Below are positions 27,690-37,105 of a DNA stretch of 64,000 nt, piece after piece; within the stretch, counting starts at the first letter, position 1, and each line of letters starts with the position of its first letter. Origin of the DNA: JACCSI01 sp963815285. GTDB lineage: Bacteria > Acidobacteriota > Vicinamibacteria > Vicinamibacterales > UBA2999. A program made the position numbers and the translations under genes. A model generated the notes under the pieces. That model was given only the letters and a program-made list of their open reading frames with translations. It was not told the origin of the DNA and searched no databases. The stretch lies in contig CAWFGB010000004.1 in NCBI GenBank assembly GCA_963815285.1, forward strand, positions 558,001 through 622,000, read 5' to 3'.

Positions 27690-28673
27690 ATGGACGCGTT
27701 CTCAGAAGTGTTGAACGGCGTTCGGTTGAAGGGGGCGATGTTCTTCACGGCGGAGTTCTCGGCCCCCTGGCAGCTCTCGACGCCCCACTGTCGCGCCTTG
27801 GCGCCGACGCTGGCGCCCGGCGCGCCGCACATGTTGATCTATCACTTCGTCGTCGATGGCTCCGCTCGGGTAAGCCTGGAAGGCGAGTCTGATGTCGAGC
27901 TATCGCCAGGCGACATCGTGCTATTTCCGCACGGAGATCCGCACTCCTTAAGCAGCGGCTCCGGATCGAACCAGATCGATGGTGCTGCGCTCTTGCGGAA
28001 AGTCGCGACCCGGGACCTATCGCCGATGCGTGCCGGTGGCGGTGGGGCGACAACGCGGTTTGTGTGTGGGTACTTGACGTGCGAGCCGCTCCTCTGCGGT
28101 CCGATTCTCGAGAGCTTGCCGCCGATGCTAACGGTGAATATCAGGACTGACCGCTCCGGGCACTGGCTGGAGCAGTCGATCCTGCATCTCGTCGAGGAGG
28201 CCGCCTCGGACGGCGCAGGGAGCGACGTGATGCTCGCCAAGCTGTCGGAAGTCCTGTTCGTGGACACGATGAGGCGATACGTCACGGGCCTTCCCGATCA
28301 GACGACCGGGTGGCTCGCGGGCGCGCGAGACCCTGTCGTCGGCAAGAGCCTCGCGCTGCTACACAGCCGCCCGAGTCACCCGTGGACCCTTGCCGAGCTC
28401 GCCACGGCCGTCGGCCTCTCTCGATCCGTGCTCGTGGAGCGTTTCACGCGCTACCTCTCGATTCCCCCTATCGCCTACTTGACGGGCTGGCGGCTGCGTC
28501 TGGCGGCCCAGGCGCTGACCGCAACCCCGAAGGGAGTGGCGGATATCGCGGCCGATGTGGGCTACGAGTCTGAAGCCGCGTTCAACCGGGCTTTCAGGCG
28601 CGCATTCGACGTGCCGCCGGCCCGATACCGGCGCCAAAGCAGAAGCCCTGTGAGCTCGCCTCGTCGCGCTTGA
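27690..28673 (+). CDS. AraC-family regulator with cupin-like sensor
   Basis: 327 residues from the ATG at 27,690 (purine-rich GGGGGGAGG directly before). Residues 1-160 form the AraC-binding/cupin-like domain (STPHCRALAPTLAPGAPHMLIYHFVVDG, then ELSPGDIVLFPHGDPH), the type found in many AraC proteins with a small-molecule pocket. Residues about 215-310 are two helix-turn-helix motifs (WTLAELATAVGLSRSVLVERFTRYL; VADIAADVGYESEAAFNRAFRRAFDVPPARYR). The regulated genes are unknown; the lipocalin-like gene and the efflux operon on the opposite strand immediately downstream are candidates. Confidence 0.88.
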   Translation: MDAFSEVLNGVRLKGAMFFTAEFSAPWQLSTPHCRALAPTLAPGAPHMLIYHFVVDGSARVSLEGESDVELSPGDIVLFPHGDPHSLSSGSGSNQIDGAALLRKVATRDLSPMRAGGGGATTRFVCGYLTCEPLLCGPILESLPPMLTVNIRTDRSGHWLEQSILHLVEEAASDGAGSDVMLAKLSEVLFVDTMRRYVTGLPDQTTGWLAGARDPVVGKSLALLHSRPSHPWTLAELATAVGLSRSVLVERFTRYLSIPPIAYLTGWRLRLAAQALTATPKGVADIAADVGYESEAAFNRAFRRAFDVPPARYRRQSRSPVSSPRRA

Positions 28674-28706
28674 ATCCGATTGAAACGCTCCGATAGGAAA
28701 ATAGAG

Positions 28707-29201
28707 TCATTCGACGCGCGTCAGCTTGAGGGTGAAGGGGTTGGGGAACGGGCCATTCTGGTTGCGCTGCTGCGTCAGCCACATCGTATCGCCTTCCAGC
28801 CGGTACGAGTAGGTGATGAACACTCCCGGGCCCATCACAGCAGGGTTCTTCGAGGCGACCGGGCGCATCGTGACCAGACTGCCGTCAGTCATCTCGTAGC
28901 TCCCCGCTTCGCCGACGAATGGCCCCCACACGGCCCGCAGCTCGTCGGCGCTGGCCTTCGCCACGTCCGTCAAGACCGGGCGAGGTCCGTCGGCCTGCAC
29001 TTCGACGCGGCTGTAGTGCCTGGCCGTAATGATGGTCAGGTTCGGCCGCTCGGCGAATCCAATCGTGCGGGCTCCGGGACCCGTTATGGTCGCCTCCACT
29101 ACACGCCAGACGCCTTGAATCGATTGCGGCTTCGATTGCAGTACGGCCCCTGGGCTGGTGAACAGTCCCACAGTGAGCGCTACGGACAACAGTTGCTTCA
29201 C
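28707..29201 (-). CDS. Exported lipocalin-like protein
   Basis: 164 residues. The GTG start is fixed by AAGGAGG five bases upstream. Residues 1-20 are a signal peptide. The rest fits the lipocalin-like domain family: first strand SIQGVWRVVEATITGPGA, the YSRVEVQADG region, and the closing SYRLEGDTMWLTQ strand with GPFPNPFTLKLTRVE. These small barrels bind lipids or other hydrophobic molecules or have no known ligand. It lies 60 bases downstream of the RND pump gene on the same strand, so it may be the last gene of the efflux operon. Confidence 0.75.
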   Translation of the reverse strand: MKQLLSVALTVGLFTSPGAVLQSKPQSIQGVWRVVEATITGPGARTIGFAERPNLTIITARHYSRVEVQADGPRPVLTDVAKASADELRAVWGPFVGEAGSYEMTDGSLVTMRPVASKNPAVMGPGVFITYSYRLEGDTMWLTQQRNQNGPFPNPFTLKLTRVE

Positions 29202-29261
29202 AACACCCTCCTTGAAGAATAGCCCTGCCTCGAGCGAGGGCCTGGTGCGTACGGCACGATC

Positions 29262-32200
29262 TTACGCCGCAAGTCCGGATGGGTCGTGTGGTTTCGCCGT
29301 TCCGTAAGCGGTGATCGCTACCGCTGGCGCCGGTTCGCTGCGCTCGTGCCGCTTCGCCATGTAGTAGAGGACGGGCACGGCCATGCGCGAGAGCAGGAGC
29401 GACGCCACCTCGCCGGCCATCAGCGAGATCGCCAGACCTTGGAAAATCGGGTCGAATAGGATTACCGCGGCGCCGACGATCATGGCGGCGGCGGTGAGGG
29501 CCATCGGTCGGAACCGCACCGCGCCGGCGTCGACGACGGCCTGCTCGAGAGGAAGACCCTCGAGCAACCGCAGCTCGATGAAGTCCACCAGGATGATCGA
29601 ATTGCGCACCACAATGCCTGCACCGGCGATGAAGCCGATCATCGATGTAGCCGTGAAGAACGCGCCCATCGCCGCGTGCGCCGGCAGGATGCCAACTAGC
29701 GAGAACGGGATCGCGGCCATGATCACCAGTGGCGTCTTGAACGACTGGAACCAGCCGACCACCAGCACGTAGATGAGCACGAGCACGGCTGCGAACGCGA
29801 GGCCGAGGTCGCGGAACACCTCGATCGTAATGTGCCACTCGCCGTCCCACTTCATCGTGTAGCGGGAGGTGTCGAACGGTTGGACCGCGTTGAAAACCTC
29901 GAGCCCATAACCCTCGGGTAGCGACAGGCCCCCAATCCGCTTGTTCATCTGGAGAATGGCGTAGACCGGGCTCCCGTTTTTTCCTGCCAGGTCGCCGGTG
30001 ACGTAGGTCACCGCCTGCAAATTCTTGTGATACAGGCTTGCCCCTTCCTGCGTGGTAACGGCGCTCGTGAGTTCGCCAACGGCAACCGGCCTGGTGCCGC
30101 GAAGCCGGATCGACTGGACGGCCTCGAGGCTGCGATCGTCACGGGGGAGGCGGATCACGATTGGCACGTCTTCGCGCGCCCGTTCGTCGTGCAGCAGGCC
30201 CGCGGATTCTCCCGAGCCTGCCATCCGCACCACCGCCGCCACCGCCGCCGACGAGAGGCCTGCCGCCGCGGCTTTTTCGCCATCGACGGCGAGCGTGATC
30301 TTCGCATGCGGGTTTTCGACGTACCAGTCCGTATCGACCACGCCGGGGGTCTGCTCGAAGATCGACTTGATCTGCGCGGCCACCGCCGTCCGCCGCGCCG
30401 GATCCGGCCCATAGACTTCCGCGACCAAGGTTTGCAGCACCGGCGGTCCCGGTGGCACTTCCGCCACCTGGATGGTCGCGCCGAATCGCTTTGCGATCGG
30501 CATCAGCCGTTCGCGTACGCGTCCGGCCACATCGTGGCTCTGCAACGAGCGTTCGCCCTTCGGCACGAGGTTCACCTGCAGGTCGGCGAGGTGCGGAGCG
30601 CGCCTCAGAAAGTAGTGCCGCACGAGGCCGTTGAAGTTGTAGGGCGCCGACACGCCCACGTAGTGCTGGACGTTGACGACTGTCTCCTCGTCCAGGGTGG
30701 CGGACGCCAGTGCCGACGCGACGTGCGCCGTCGTCTCGAGCGCCGTGCCCTCGGGCATGTCGATGATGACCTGGAACTCGCTCTTGTTGTCGAAAGGCAT
30801 CATCTTCATCGTCACCAGTTCGAGCGGGACCAGCGCGACGGCCGCCAGCAGCAAGGCCGCCACGCCCGCCAGGAAGATCGCGCGCCTCCTGCCGCTGGCG
30901 ATGAGTAGCCCCATCACGCGGCGATAGAGCCGCGTTAGGAGATCTTCTTCGCCGTGATCGTGATGCGCGGAGGGCTCGAGCAGCCGGACCGCGGCCCACG
31001 GCGTCACGACGAAGGCGACTACCAGCGAGAAGACCATCGCCGCCGACGCGCCGACTGGGATCGGCCGCATGTAGGGCCCCGACAATCCGCGGATGAACGC
31101 CATCGGCAGGATCGCCGCCACAACTGCGAGTGTCGCCAGGATCGTAGGGTTGCCCACTTCGTCAACGGCGCGAATCGCGATCGCGGCCAGCCCGCCTCGC
31201 TCATTGCCGCTCATCCGCGCCTGGCGGACGATGTTCTCCACCAACACGATCGCATCGTCCACCAGGATGCCGACGGAGAAGATCAGCGCGAAGAGCGTGA
31301 TGCGGTTCAGGGTGTAGCCATAGAGATAAAACGTGAAGAGCGTGAGCGCGAGAGTGACCGGAATTGCGATCAGCACGACGGCCGCCTCGCGCCGGCCGAG
31401 GACCAGCCAGATCAGCGCCGAGACCGAGAGGACGGCGAGCAGCATGTGCCACAGCAGTTCGTTGCTCTTGTCGGCGGCGGTCTCACCGTAATCACGGGTG
31501 ATGGTGAGATGCACGTCCGACGGCACAAGCGATCCCTTGAGCGTGTCGAGCCTCTCGGCGACGCGATGGGCGACGACGGTGGCGTTGGTGCCCTTGCGCT
31601 TTGCGACGGCGATGGTAACGGCCGGTTGCGCGCCGGACGTCTTCGACTGGAAGGTGACATACGACGTGGGCTCAGCATCACCATCAACCACTTCCGCCAC
31701 GTCGCGCACGAACACGGGCCGCCCGCTTGCTGAGGTCACGACGGTGTTGCGCAGTTCATCGGCTGTGCGCAGGCGGCTCCCCGCCTCGAGGCCGGTCACC
31801 ACACCGCCCGCGACGGGGCCCGACGCAGTGCCACGCACGTTGGTACGGGCGATCGCCTGCTGAACCGAGAGCGGATCGAGATCGTAGGCCGACAGCCTCG
31901 CGGGGTTGATTTCCAGGCGAATCTGCCGTGGGCGCCCGCCGATGATGGTCACCTCCGACACGTCGTTGACTTCAGCGATGGCCTCACGCAGTTGGACGGC
32001 GAGCGATCGTAGCTGATCGTCCGCGTAACGCTCCGACCATACCGTGACGGCCAGGATCGGCACATCGTCGATCGAACGCGGCTTGACGATGGGCCCGATG
32101 ACGCCTGGTGGGATGCGATCGGCGTTCGCAGCCAGTTTCTGATTGAGGCGAACGAGCGCGGCTTCCTGCGGCTCGTTCACCGTGAAGCGGACGACGACCA

Positions 32201-32489
32201 TCGACTGTCCGGGGCTCGAGGTCGAGTAGACGTATTCCACGCCGGGCACTTCCCAGAGCAGCTGCTCCATCGGGCGCGTCACCCGCTGTTCGACATCCGC
32301 CGGTGTCGCCCCCGGCATCTCGACGAACACGTCAACCAGCGGCACGATGATCTGAGGTTCCTCTTCGCGCGGCAGCGCCACCACCGCCAGGGCGCCAAGC
32401 GCCATCGAGGCCAGGATGAAGAGCGGCGTCAGCTTGGAGTGGATGAACGCCGCGGCCATCCGGCCGGCGGCGCCGTAAGTCTTAGCCAT
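29262..32489 (-). CDS. RND-family efflux permease
   Basis: 1,075 residues, the full AcrB/CusA size. The first membrane helix (LTPLFILASMALGALAVVALP) is followed by a porter domain (PREEEPQIIVPLVDVFVEMPGATPADVEQ), then six helices with the proton-relay region FSVGILVDDAIVLVENIV, where the acidic pair is present. The second half repeats this design (FDNKSEFQVIIDMPEGTALETT; GFIAGAGIVVRNSIILVDFIELRLLEG). It is an inner-membrane proton-driven pump of the HAE/uncharacterised RND group. The ATG follows the stop of the fusion-protein gene with no gap. Together with the adaptor and TolC genes it forms a complete tripartite pump. Substrate unknown. Confidence 0.93.
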   Translation of the reverse strand: MAKTYGAAGRMAAAFIHSKLTPLFILASMALGALAVVALPREEEPQIIVPLVDVFVEMPGATPADVEQRVTRPMEQLLWEVPGVEYVYSTSSPGQSMVVVRFTVNEPQEAALVRLNQKLAANADRIPPGVIGPIVKPRSIDDVPILAVTVWSERYADDQLRSLAVQLREAIAEVNDVSEVTIIGGRPRQIRLEINPARLSAYDLDPLSVQQAIARTNVRGTASGPVAGGVVTGLEAGSRLRTADELRNTVVTSASGRPVFVRDVAEVVDGDAEPTSYVTFQSKTSGAQPAVTIAVAKRKGTNATVVAHRVAERLDTLKGSLVPSDVHLTITRDYGETAADKSNELLWHMLLAVLSVSALIWLVLGRREAAVVLIAIPVTLALTLFTFYLYGYTLNRITLFALIFSVGILVDDAIVLVENIVRQARMSGNERGGLAAIAIRAVDEVGNPTILATLAVVAAILPMAFIRGLSGPYMRPIPVGASAAMVFSLVVAFVVTPWAAVRLLEPSAHHDHGEEDLLTRLYRRVMGLLIASGRRRAIFLAGVAALLLAAVALVPLELVTMKMMPFDNKSEFQVIIDMPEGTALETTAHVASALASATLDEETVVNVQHYVGVSAPYNFNGLVRHYFLRRAPHLADLQVNLVPKGERSLQSHDVAGRVRERLMPIAKRFGATIQVAEVPPGPPVLQTLVAEVYGPDPARRTAVAAQIKSIFEQTPGVVDTDWYVENPHAKITLAVDGEKAAAAGLSSAAVAAVVRMAGSGESAGLLHDERAREDVPIVIRLPRDDRSLEAVQSIRLRGTRPVAVGELTSAVTTQEGASLYHKNLQAVTYVTGDLAGKNGSPVYAILQMNKRIGGLSLPEGYGLEVFNAVQPFDTSRYTMKWDGEWHITIEVFRDLGLAFAAVLVLIYVLVVGWFQSFKTPLVIMAAIPFSLVGILPAHAAMGAFFTATSMIGFIAGAGIVVRNSIILVDFIELRLLEGLPLEQAVVDAGAVRFRPMALTAAAMIVGAAVILFDPIFQGLAISLMAGEVASLLLSRMAVPVLYYMAKRHERSEPAPAVAITAYGTAKPHDPSGLAA

Positions 32490-33803
32490 CTACCGGCCTC
32501 CCACGCTGACGCGGCGTCCGTCGGTGACGCCGGCTGGCGGCGAAAGAATCACCACCTCCGATTCCGTCAGGCCGGCCAGGACTTCGGACTCGTTGAGGTT
32601 GACGAGACGCACGCGCGCCATGCCGTTGTCGACCACGAACACCGAGGTGAGCTGTCCGCGGCGCACGATTGCCGACGATGGAACGGTCAACGCGCGTCGC
32701 GGCGTCCCGCCAAATCGCGCCTTGCCGAATTCGCCGGATCGAAGGCCCAGTGCATCGGGCAATGCGATCTTGACGAGAAACGCTCGCGCATCTGCATCCA
32801 CCGCCCGGCTGACCTCAACCACCGTGCCCTTGATCGAAGTGGTCCCGGTCCCGAGGAAGACCGGGACGCTGTCGCCGTTTCGAATCTGGCCGATGCGTGA
32901 TTCGTCTACGCGAACCTCGAGGCGGAAGCCGCGTGTGTCTTCCAGCCGGAGAAGAGGCATCCCTGGTGACACCATGTTTCCGGGCTCGACCAACTTCTGG
33001 GTGACCATGCCGTCGAAGGGCGCTGCAATGGTGGCGAAGGAGTTGGTGGTGCTCGCCTGGTCGGCGGCGGCTTGGGCGCTTTCGACCGCGGACGCGGCCT
33101 GCAATGCCCGCGCGGACGCACCGGCGACGCGCGCTTCGGCGCTTCGCAGCGTCGCAGTGGCGTCATCGAGTTCCTGCGCGGTGGCGGACCGCTTAGCTTG
33201 CAGGCCGGCGATACGATCGTGGGACGCGCGTGCGAGGGCCAGCCCAGCTTCCGCGGCGAGGAGCTCAGCTGCGGCCGCCTTCGACCCCTGTTCGGCAGCA
33301 AGTGCCGCTGAGCGCGCGGCACGGGCGCCGGCGGCGAGATCGTCGCCGTCGAGCACGATGAGCGTCTGGCCTTTGCGGACCCGATCGCCTGGCGACACGC
33401 GGACCTCGCGTACCGGCGCCAGCATGCGCGACGTGATCGTGGCCGTGGTGCGAGCCTGTACCACGCCGCCCGAGTCAATCGCTCTCGCCACGTCGGTCAT
33501 CACCACCTGGGCGATGGTGATGGCGATGGGCTCTGCCGCGTCGGTCGGAGCGGCGGCAGCCTGGTGAGCCGAGCATCCGGCCAGCGCCGCGCTCATCACA
33601 AGTGCCGCCGTAACGACTACAACAATGACGTGATGGCTCGCGAGGCTCCGCCTCGGATCCGCAAGCATGTCAGAGCGCTCCGCCTCGCGAGTCGCTATTT
33701 TTTCTTGCCCCGCCTCCGGCGGGGCAGTCACCTTGACGGAGAAAAGTTGACTCCCATGCGAGGATACTTGGCCGTCAAGGTTCCTAGCAGTGATCTGTTT
33801 CAT
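32490..33803 (-). CDS. RND periplasmic adaptor (membrane fusion lipoprotein)
   Basis: 437 residues from the ATG at 33,803, which overlaps the TolC stop (ATGA). A lipobox AALAGC at about residue 73-78 indicates a lipoprotein, which leaves an unusual 45-residue N-terminal tail before the true signal (MLADPRRSLASHHVIVVVVTAALVM). That tail is encoded by a palindromic GC-rich stretch, so the internal ATG at residue 46 may be the real start. The body is a standard adaptor: biotinyl-lipoyl half (MLAPVREVRVSPGDRVRKGQTL), long Ala-rich coiled coil (about 150-240), second lipoyl half (APFDGMVTQKLVEPGNMVSPG) and beta-barrel. Links the RND pump to TolC. Confidence 0.9.
   Translation of the reverse strand: MKQITARNLDGQVSSHGSQLFSVKVTAPPEAGQEKIATREAERSDMLADPRRSLASHHVIVVVVTAALVMSAALAGCSAHQAAAAPTDAAEPIAITIAQVVMTDVARAIDSGGVVQARTTATITSRMLAPVREVRVSPGDRVRKGQTLIVLDGDDLAAGARAARSAALAAEQGSKAAAAELLAAEAGLALARASHDRIAGLQAKRSATAQELDDATATLRSAEARVAGASARALQAASAVESAQAAADQASTTNSFATIAAPFDGMVTQKLVEPGNMVSPGMPLLRLEDTRGFRLEVRVDESRIGQIRNGDSVPVFLGTGTTSIKGTVVEVSRAVDADARAFLVKIALPDALGLRSGEFGKARFGGTPRRALTVPSSAIVRRGQLTSVFVVDNGMARVRLVNLNESEVLAGLTESEVVILSPPAGVTDGRRVSVGGR
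33637..33726. repeat. Palindromic GC-rich element inside adaptor gene
   Basis: Two inverted repeats lie here. CTCGCGAGGC (33,637-33,646) pairs with GCCTCGCGAG (33,682-33,691) across a 35-base loop that itself repeats GCTCCGCCTCG. A second perfect stem, TGCCCCGCC / GGCGGGGCA (33,706-33,714 and 33,718-33,726), has a three-base loop and a run of A on the minus strand after it. The element is read through as residues about 25-56 of the adaptor protein, just before its signal peptide. Confidence 0.65.
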
Positions 33804-35155
33804 GGCCTTCCTATCGCTCGTTGCAGGGTCGCTGTTGCAGTGAGCACATTCACACGCGCTGCGATTTGCTGGGCATCGGCCTGCTGCACGGCGTCGGCCG
33901 AGCGCAGAAGCATGGCCGCATCCGTGAGGCCGGTCTCATAGCGGTCCCGGATGATGCGGCGGCTCTCTCGTGCCTGGTCGGCGGCCGCCCGTCCAACCGC
34001 TTCGCTCGCGCGCGCCGCTTCGAGCCGCGCGATTGCGATCTGCACATCGAGCCGCGCCATGGTCTCGGCTTTGCCCTTTTCGATCGCTCGACGCGCCGCC
34101 TGCTGGCGCGCTTCAGCGAGCCGGGCCTTGTCTGCAAGACCATGGAACAGGTTGATCCGGGCGACCGCGCCGGCCACCCAGCTTGATGACCGCGAATTCC
34201 AGGCGCTGCCGTTCAGTTCCCACCCGCCCTGCGCGGTCACTTGCGGCAGAAACGCCGCCTGCGCCGCGTCCACCGCGGCGGCCGCCAGCTGTTCCTGCTG
34301 CATGGCGAGTGCGACTTCCGGCCGGTTCTTCACCGCTTCCTCTTCAAGGCCTGCGGAACTAATGATGTCGATGGCGATCGCCGGTGGCGTGGGATCGAGC
34401 GAGAACGTCGTGCTCAAGGGCTCGCCCATCAACTGATTCAGCCGGGCGCGCGCGATGCGCTCGTCCGACGCCGCTTGCACCTGTTGTTCGAGCGTGCGTG
34501 CCAGATAGACGTCCAGCTGCAGGACATCTGCGTCGGTCGCCCGACCGGCGTCGCGGCGGTTGCCGGCCAGCTCGCGGTCTGCCCGGGCGCTCTCGACCGT
34601 GGCCGCCGCCGAACGAACCGTGGCGGCTGCAATGAGGACGCGGCCAAACGCGTCAGTCACCGCTGCCGTCAAGTCGTGATCGACGAGTCGCTTGCCGGTG
34701 GCCGCCATGGCCCGCCCGATCGACGCGGCCCGGACATTCGCCGAGGTGGTGCGATCGAACAGCGACTGCTCGACCGAGAATGTCGTGCGGAAGTTGTCCC
34801 TGGCAGCGGGGTGATTGAGCGCATCAAGGGCGAAGTCGGCGACAGCGAACTGCCGCTGCGCAAGAAGCGAGCTGAACACGAACACCGGGTGATTGCCGCG
34901 CTGCCACGACTCCGCGACGTCCACCTTGGGGAAGTAGCCGCCGCGAACCTGTGTGACGCGCTCGGCCGCTTCCCGCTCGGCTGCCGCCGCCGCTCCGGCG
35001 TCGGGGTTGTGGGCCCTGGCGCGCGCGATCGCCTCCGAAAGCGAAAGCGACGACTGCGCGGAGGCCGGCAGGGCCACAAACAGGATGGCAAAGATCATCG
35101 GAACCACGAGGTGAGCCTCGCGCTCGAGGGCCTCGATGATGTCTCTTGCGCTCAT
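33800..35155 (-). CDS. TolC-family outer-membrane efflux protein
   Basis: 451 residues from the ATG at 35,155; a TTG at 35,215 would add 20 residues. The signal peptide ends LFVALPASAQ. Two internally similar halves, each with paired long Ala-rich helices, fit TolC/OEP (LSEAIARARAHNPDAGAAAAAEREAAERVTQ; KNRPEVALAMQQEQLAAAAVDAAQAAFLPQVTAQ). It forms the trimeric outer-membrane duct of the pump. It is first in the operon tolC - adaptor - RND, with four-base and zero-base junctions, which suggests tight translational coupling. Confidence 0.9.
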   Translation of the reverse strand: MSARDIIEALEREAHLVVPMIFAILFVALPASAQSSLSLSEAIARARAHNPDAGAAAAAEREAAERVTQVRGGYFPKVDVAESWQRGNHPVFVFSSLLAQRQFAVADFALDALNHPAARDNFRTTFSVEQSLFDRTTSANVRAASIGRAMAATGKRLVDHDLTAAVTDAFGRVLIAAATVRSAAATVESARADRELAGNRRDAGRATDADVLQLDVYLARTLEQQVQAASDERIARARLNQLMGEPLSTTFSLDPTPPAIAIDIISSAGLEEEAVKNRPEVALAMQQEQLAAAAVDAAQAAFLPQVTAQGGWELNGSAWNSRSSSWVAGAVARINLFHGLADKARLAEARQQAARRAIEKGKAETMARLDVQIAIARLEAARASEAVGRAAADQARESRRIIRDRYETGLTDAAMLLRSADAVQQADAQQIAARVNVLTATATLQRAIGRP

Positions 35156-35420
35156 GCCCTTGGCCTTCCTGGGAGCGCTTGTGCGAAGGAGAATCTTTGT
35201 CAGGGGAAGCTCCAAGTAACAGGAGCGATTCTGCGTGACCTCTCACTGGCTGACCATGCCCGCGCGGTTGGATTTCTTGACCGCCAGTCCGGCGAGGTTG
35301 GAATGCTTTGCGGAGGCGCCACGAAACCTTGCTGGGCGTCCGGAGGAAGATGGACCCGTCGTCAGAGGTCCTGGTGGTGTCCGCCTCGATGTCGCCTTCG
35401 AAGTGGAAGCAGGCTTACAA

Positions 35421-36254
35421 CTAGGCCGGTAGGCGCCCGTCCGCAGCCGATTCGTCGATCGCGGTGATGTCGAACACGTGGTAGCCCCAGGCGGGCATGT
35501 CCAGGTACAGGCCGCGTGCGTCGAGATCGTGTCGATCACGATCAAAACAGGCCGCGCCCATCTGATCTTCGAAGCGCAGCGCCCGATGACCACGATCCGG
35601 ATGTGGCAGGCGAACGTAACATTGGCTCTGGTTCGCGGCGTAGTTGACGCCCACGAGCCGGCGATCGCCAGCTGGGCTCGTCCAGAGCCACGCGATGAAA
35701 CAGTCTGACGTCCAGTTACCTTTCCAGGCGCGCGTACATTCGAGCAGCCGCCAGTCACCGTCGCGAGCGGTCGGATGGTGGACGACGGCGAGCAGGCGGT
35801 CGTAGAACCGCTGGAGCGCGCCGTCGGTTGCTTCGAACGGCGCGCGCACGAGGTGCGGCGAAATGCGCTTCGTGCGACCCTCGAACTGACCCTGGTGGAA
35901 GAAGCGCAGCCCGGGCGACAGGTAGGTGATGACGGCAGCCGCCTCGTGCATCCCAGACGTGAAGGTAGCGGCCGCCCGCGGCTCGTCATGGTTCTCCATG
36001 AAGCGCGCGAGCTTGCGCTGGTAGTCGAGCCCGGCGTGGAGATGCTGCCGTACCTGGCCGCGCGTGACCGTCGCGCAGCCGATCGTACAGTCGCTTGTCA
36101 TACGCGTAGTCGAACCCTTGCTGCTGCATGGTCCATTCGAGGTCCCAATAGACTTCCGCGATGAAGCAGAAGGCTGGAACGCTCTCGCGCACATGTCGGG
36201 TCGCGTCCGGCCAGAAGAGTGGCACACGGCGGCCCCAGGTTCGCTCAAAGACAT
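35421..36254 (-). CDS. GH13 glycosidase, C-terminal part (frame broken)
   Basis: In this frame true coding runs from about 36,060 to 35,421. It begins GQVRQHLHAGLDYQRKLARF and contains FMENHDEPRAA, the GH13 region IV with the transition-state-stabilising Asp. It then gives the end of the barrel and a beta-rich C-terminal domain (DRRLVGVNYAANQSQCYVRLP). It has no proper start and directly continues the N-terminal fragment. The residues before 36,060 in this frame are nonsense. Confidence 0.8.
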   Translation of the reverse strand: MSLSEPGAAVCHSSGRTRPDMCARAFQPSASSRKSIGTSNGPCSSKGSTTRMTSDCTIGCATVTRGQVRQHLHAGLDYQRKLARFMENHDEPRAAATFTSGMHEAAAVITYLSPGLRFFHQGQFEGRTKRISPHLVRAPFEATDGALQRFYDRLLAVVHHPTARDGDWRLLECTRAWKGNWTSDCFIAWLWTSPAGDRRLVGVNYAANQSQCYVRLPHPDRGHRALRFEDQMGAACFDRDRHDLDARGLYLDMPAWGYHVFDITAIDESAADGRLPA

Positions 36255-36933
36255 CCGGCAACACCAGCATGGCCATGTCGCACCGCACGCCGTCGCACTG
36301 CCCAGAGATCTTCACGAGCTCGGAGATCATCGCTTCCCGAGTGGCCGGATTGGCGTAGTCGAGCTGCAGCGTGTCCGGCCATGCCGGGAAGTACGGGTCG
36401 CGTCCGCACGCGAGCAGCAGATCCCCTCGCGTTCGTTTGACCCACGTGTAGTTCTGGGGTGCATGTGCGAGGTCCTGCTCGGTGCCGTGGATGTAGAACT
36501 CAGGGTGCTGCTCCACCCAGGGATGGTCCAGACCGGTGTGGTTGGGGACGAAATCGAGGAGCAGCCGTACGCCGCGCGTGCGGAGCCGCTCGCGCAGACG
36601 AGCAAGCGCCGCGTCGCCTCCAAGCAGGTCGTGAACGCGGTAGCCGGTGATGGCGAAACCGGAACCTGCGATGTCCTCCTCGCGGAGGTCCGGCAGCGTC
36701 TCTACGAATTCTCGGCGCCACTCCGGGTTGGCGCGGGAGATGCGCTGCCCTGCGGGACCGGTCTGCCACACGCTCAAGAACCAGACCCAGTCGAAGCCCA
36801 TCGCGGCGAGGCGATCCAACGCGGCGTCCGGAATGTCATCGAGGGTGGCGGGCCGCCCTAGCGCGTGGGACAGCTCCGTCAACCACACGCGCGTGTTGAT
36901 CTGATAGAGCGAGGGACAGAGAGGCTCGTGCAT
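35986..36933 (-). CDS. GH13 alpha-amylase-family glycosidase, N-terminal part (frame broken)
   Basis: ATG at 36,933 with AAGGAG four bases upstream. No signal peptide, so cytoplasmic. The barrel motifs are all present: region I DFVPNHTG (127-134), region II GVRCDMAM with nucleophile D219, region III FIAEVYWD with acid/base E260. Region IV lies in the second fragment. The frame breaks at GCGCGGCC near 36,058-36,062, where a single base change restores DRLRDGHAR-GQVRQHLHAG. A complete enzyme would have about 500 residues and act on alpha-glucans or related sugars (trehalose, maltose, sucrose); the subfamily cannot be set by eye. Confidence 0.85.
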   Translation of the reverse strand: MHEPLCPSLYQINTRVWLTELSHALGRPATLDDIPDAALDRLAAMGFDWVWFLSVWQTGPAGQRISRANPEWRREFVETLPDLREEDIAGSGFAITGYRVHDLLGGDAALARLRERLRTRGVRLLLDFVPNHTGLDHPWVEQHPEFYIHGTEQDLAHAPQNYTWVKRTRGDLLLACGRDPYFPAWPDTLQLDYANPATREAMISELVKISGQCDGVRCDMAMLVLPDVFERTWGRRVPLFWPDATRHVRESVPAFCFIAEVYWDLEWTMQQQGFDYAYDKRLYDRLRDGHARPGTAASPRRARLPAQARALHGEP

Positions 36934-37105
36934 GTCACTCCTTGCGGATGCGCGCCCGGAAGTACATGTGCACGGATTGATCGCGACCGTGTGGGCGCCG
37001 TATTACTTCTGGATCGACGCCCGGCGGCGCCTTCACCATGGAAGCGAAGTGCGAGCCGAGCCCGCTCTGACCGCTCCAGCCATAGTGAGAGCAATCGCGT
37101 TCGAC

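Noticed and set aside
33706..33726. GCCCCGCC/GGCGGGGC hairpin as a rho-independent terminator
   Set aside because: On the minus strand it is followed by A, not U, and the T run lies on the wrong side for the plus strand; it is also inside a reading frame.
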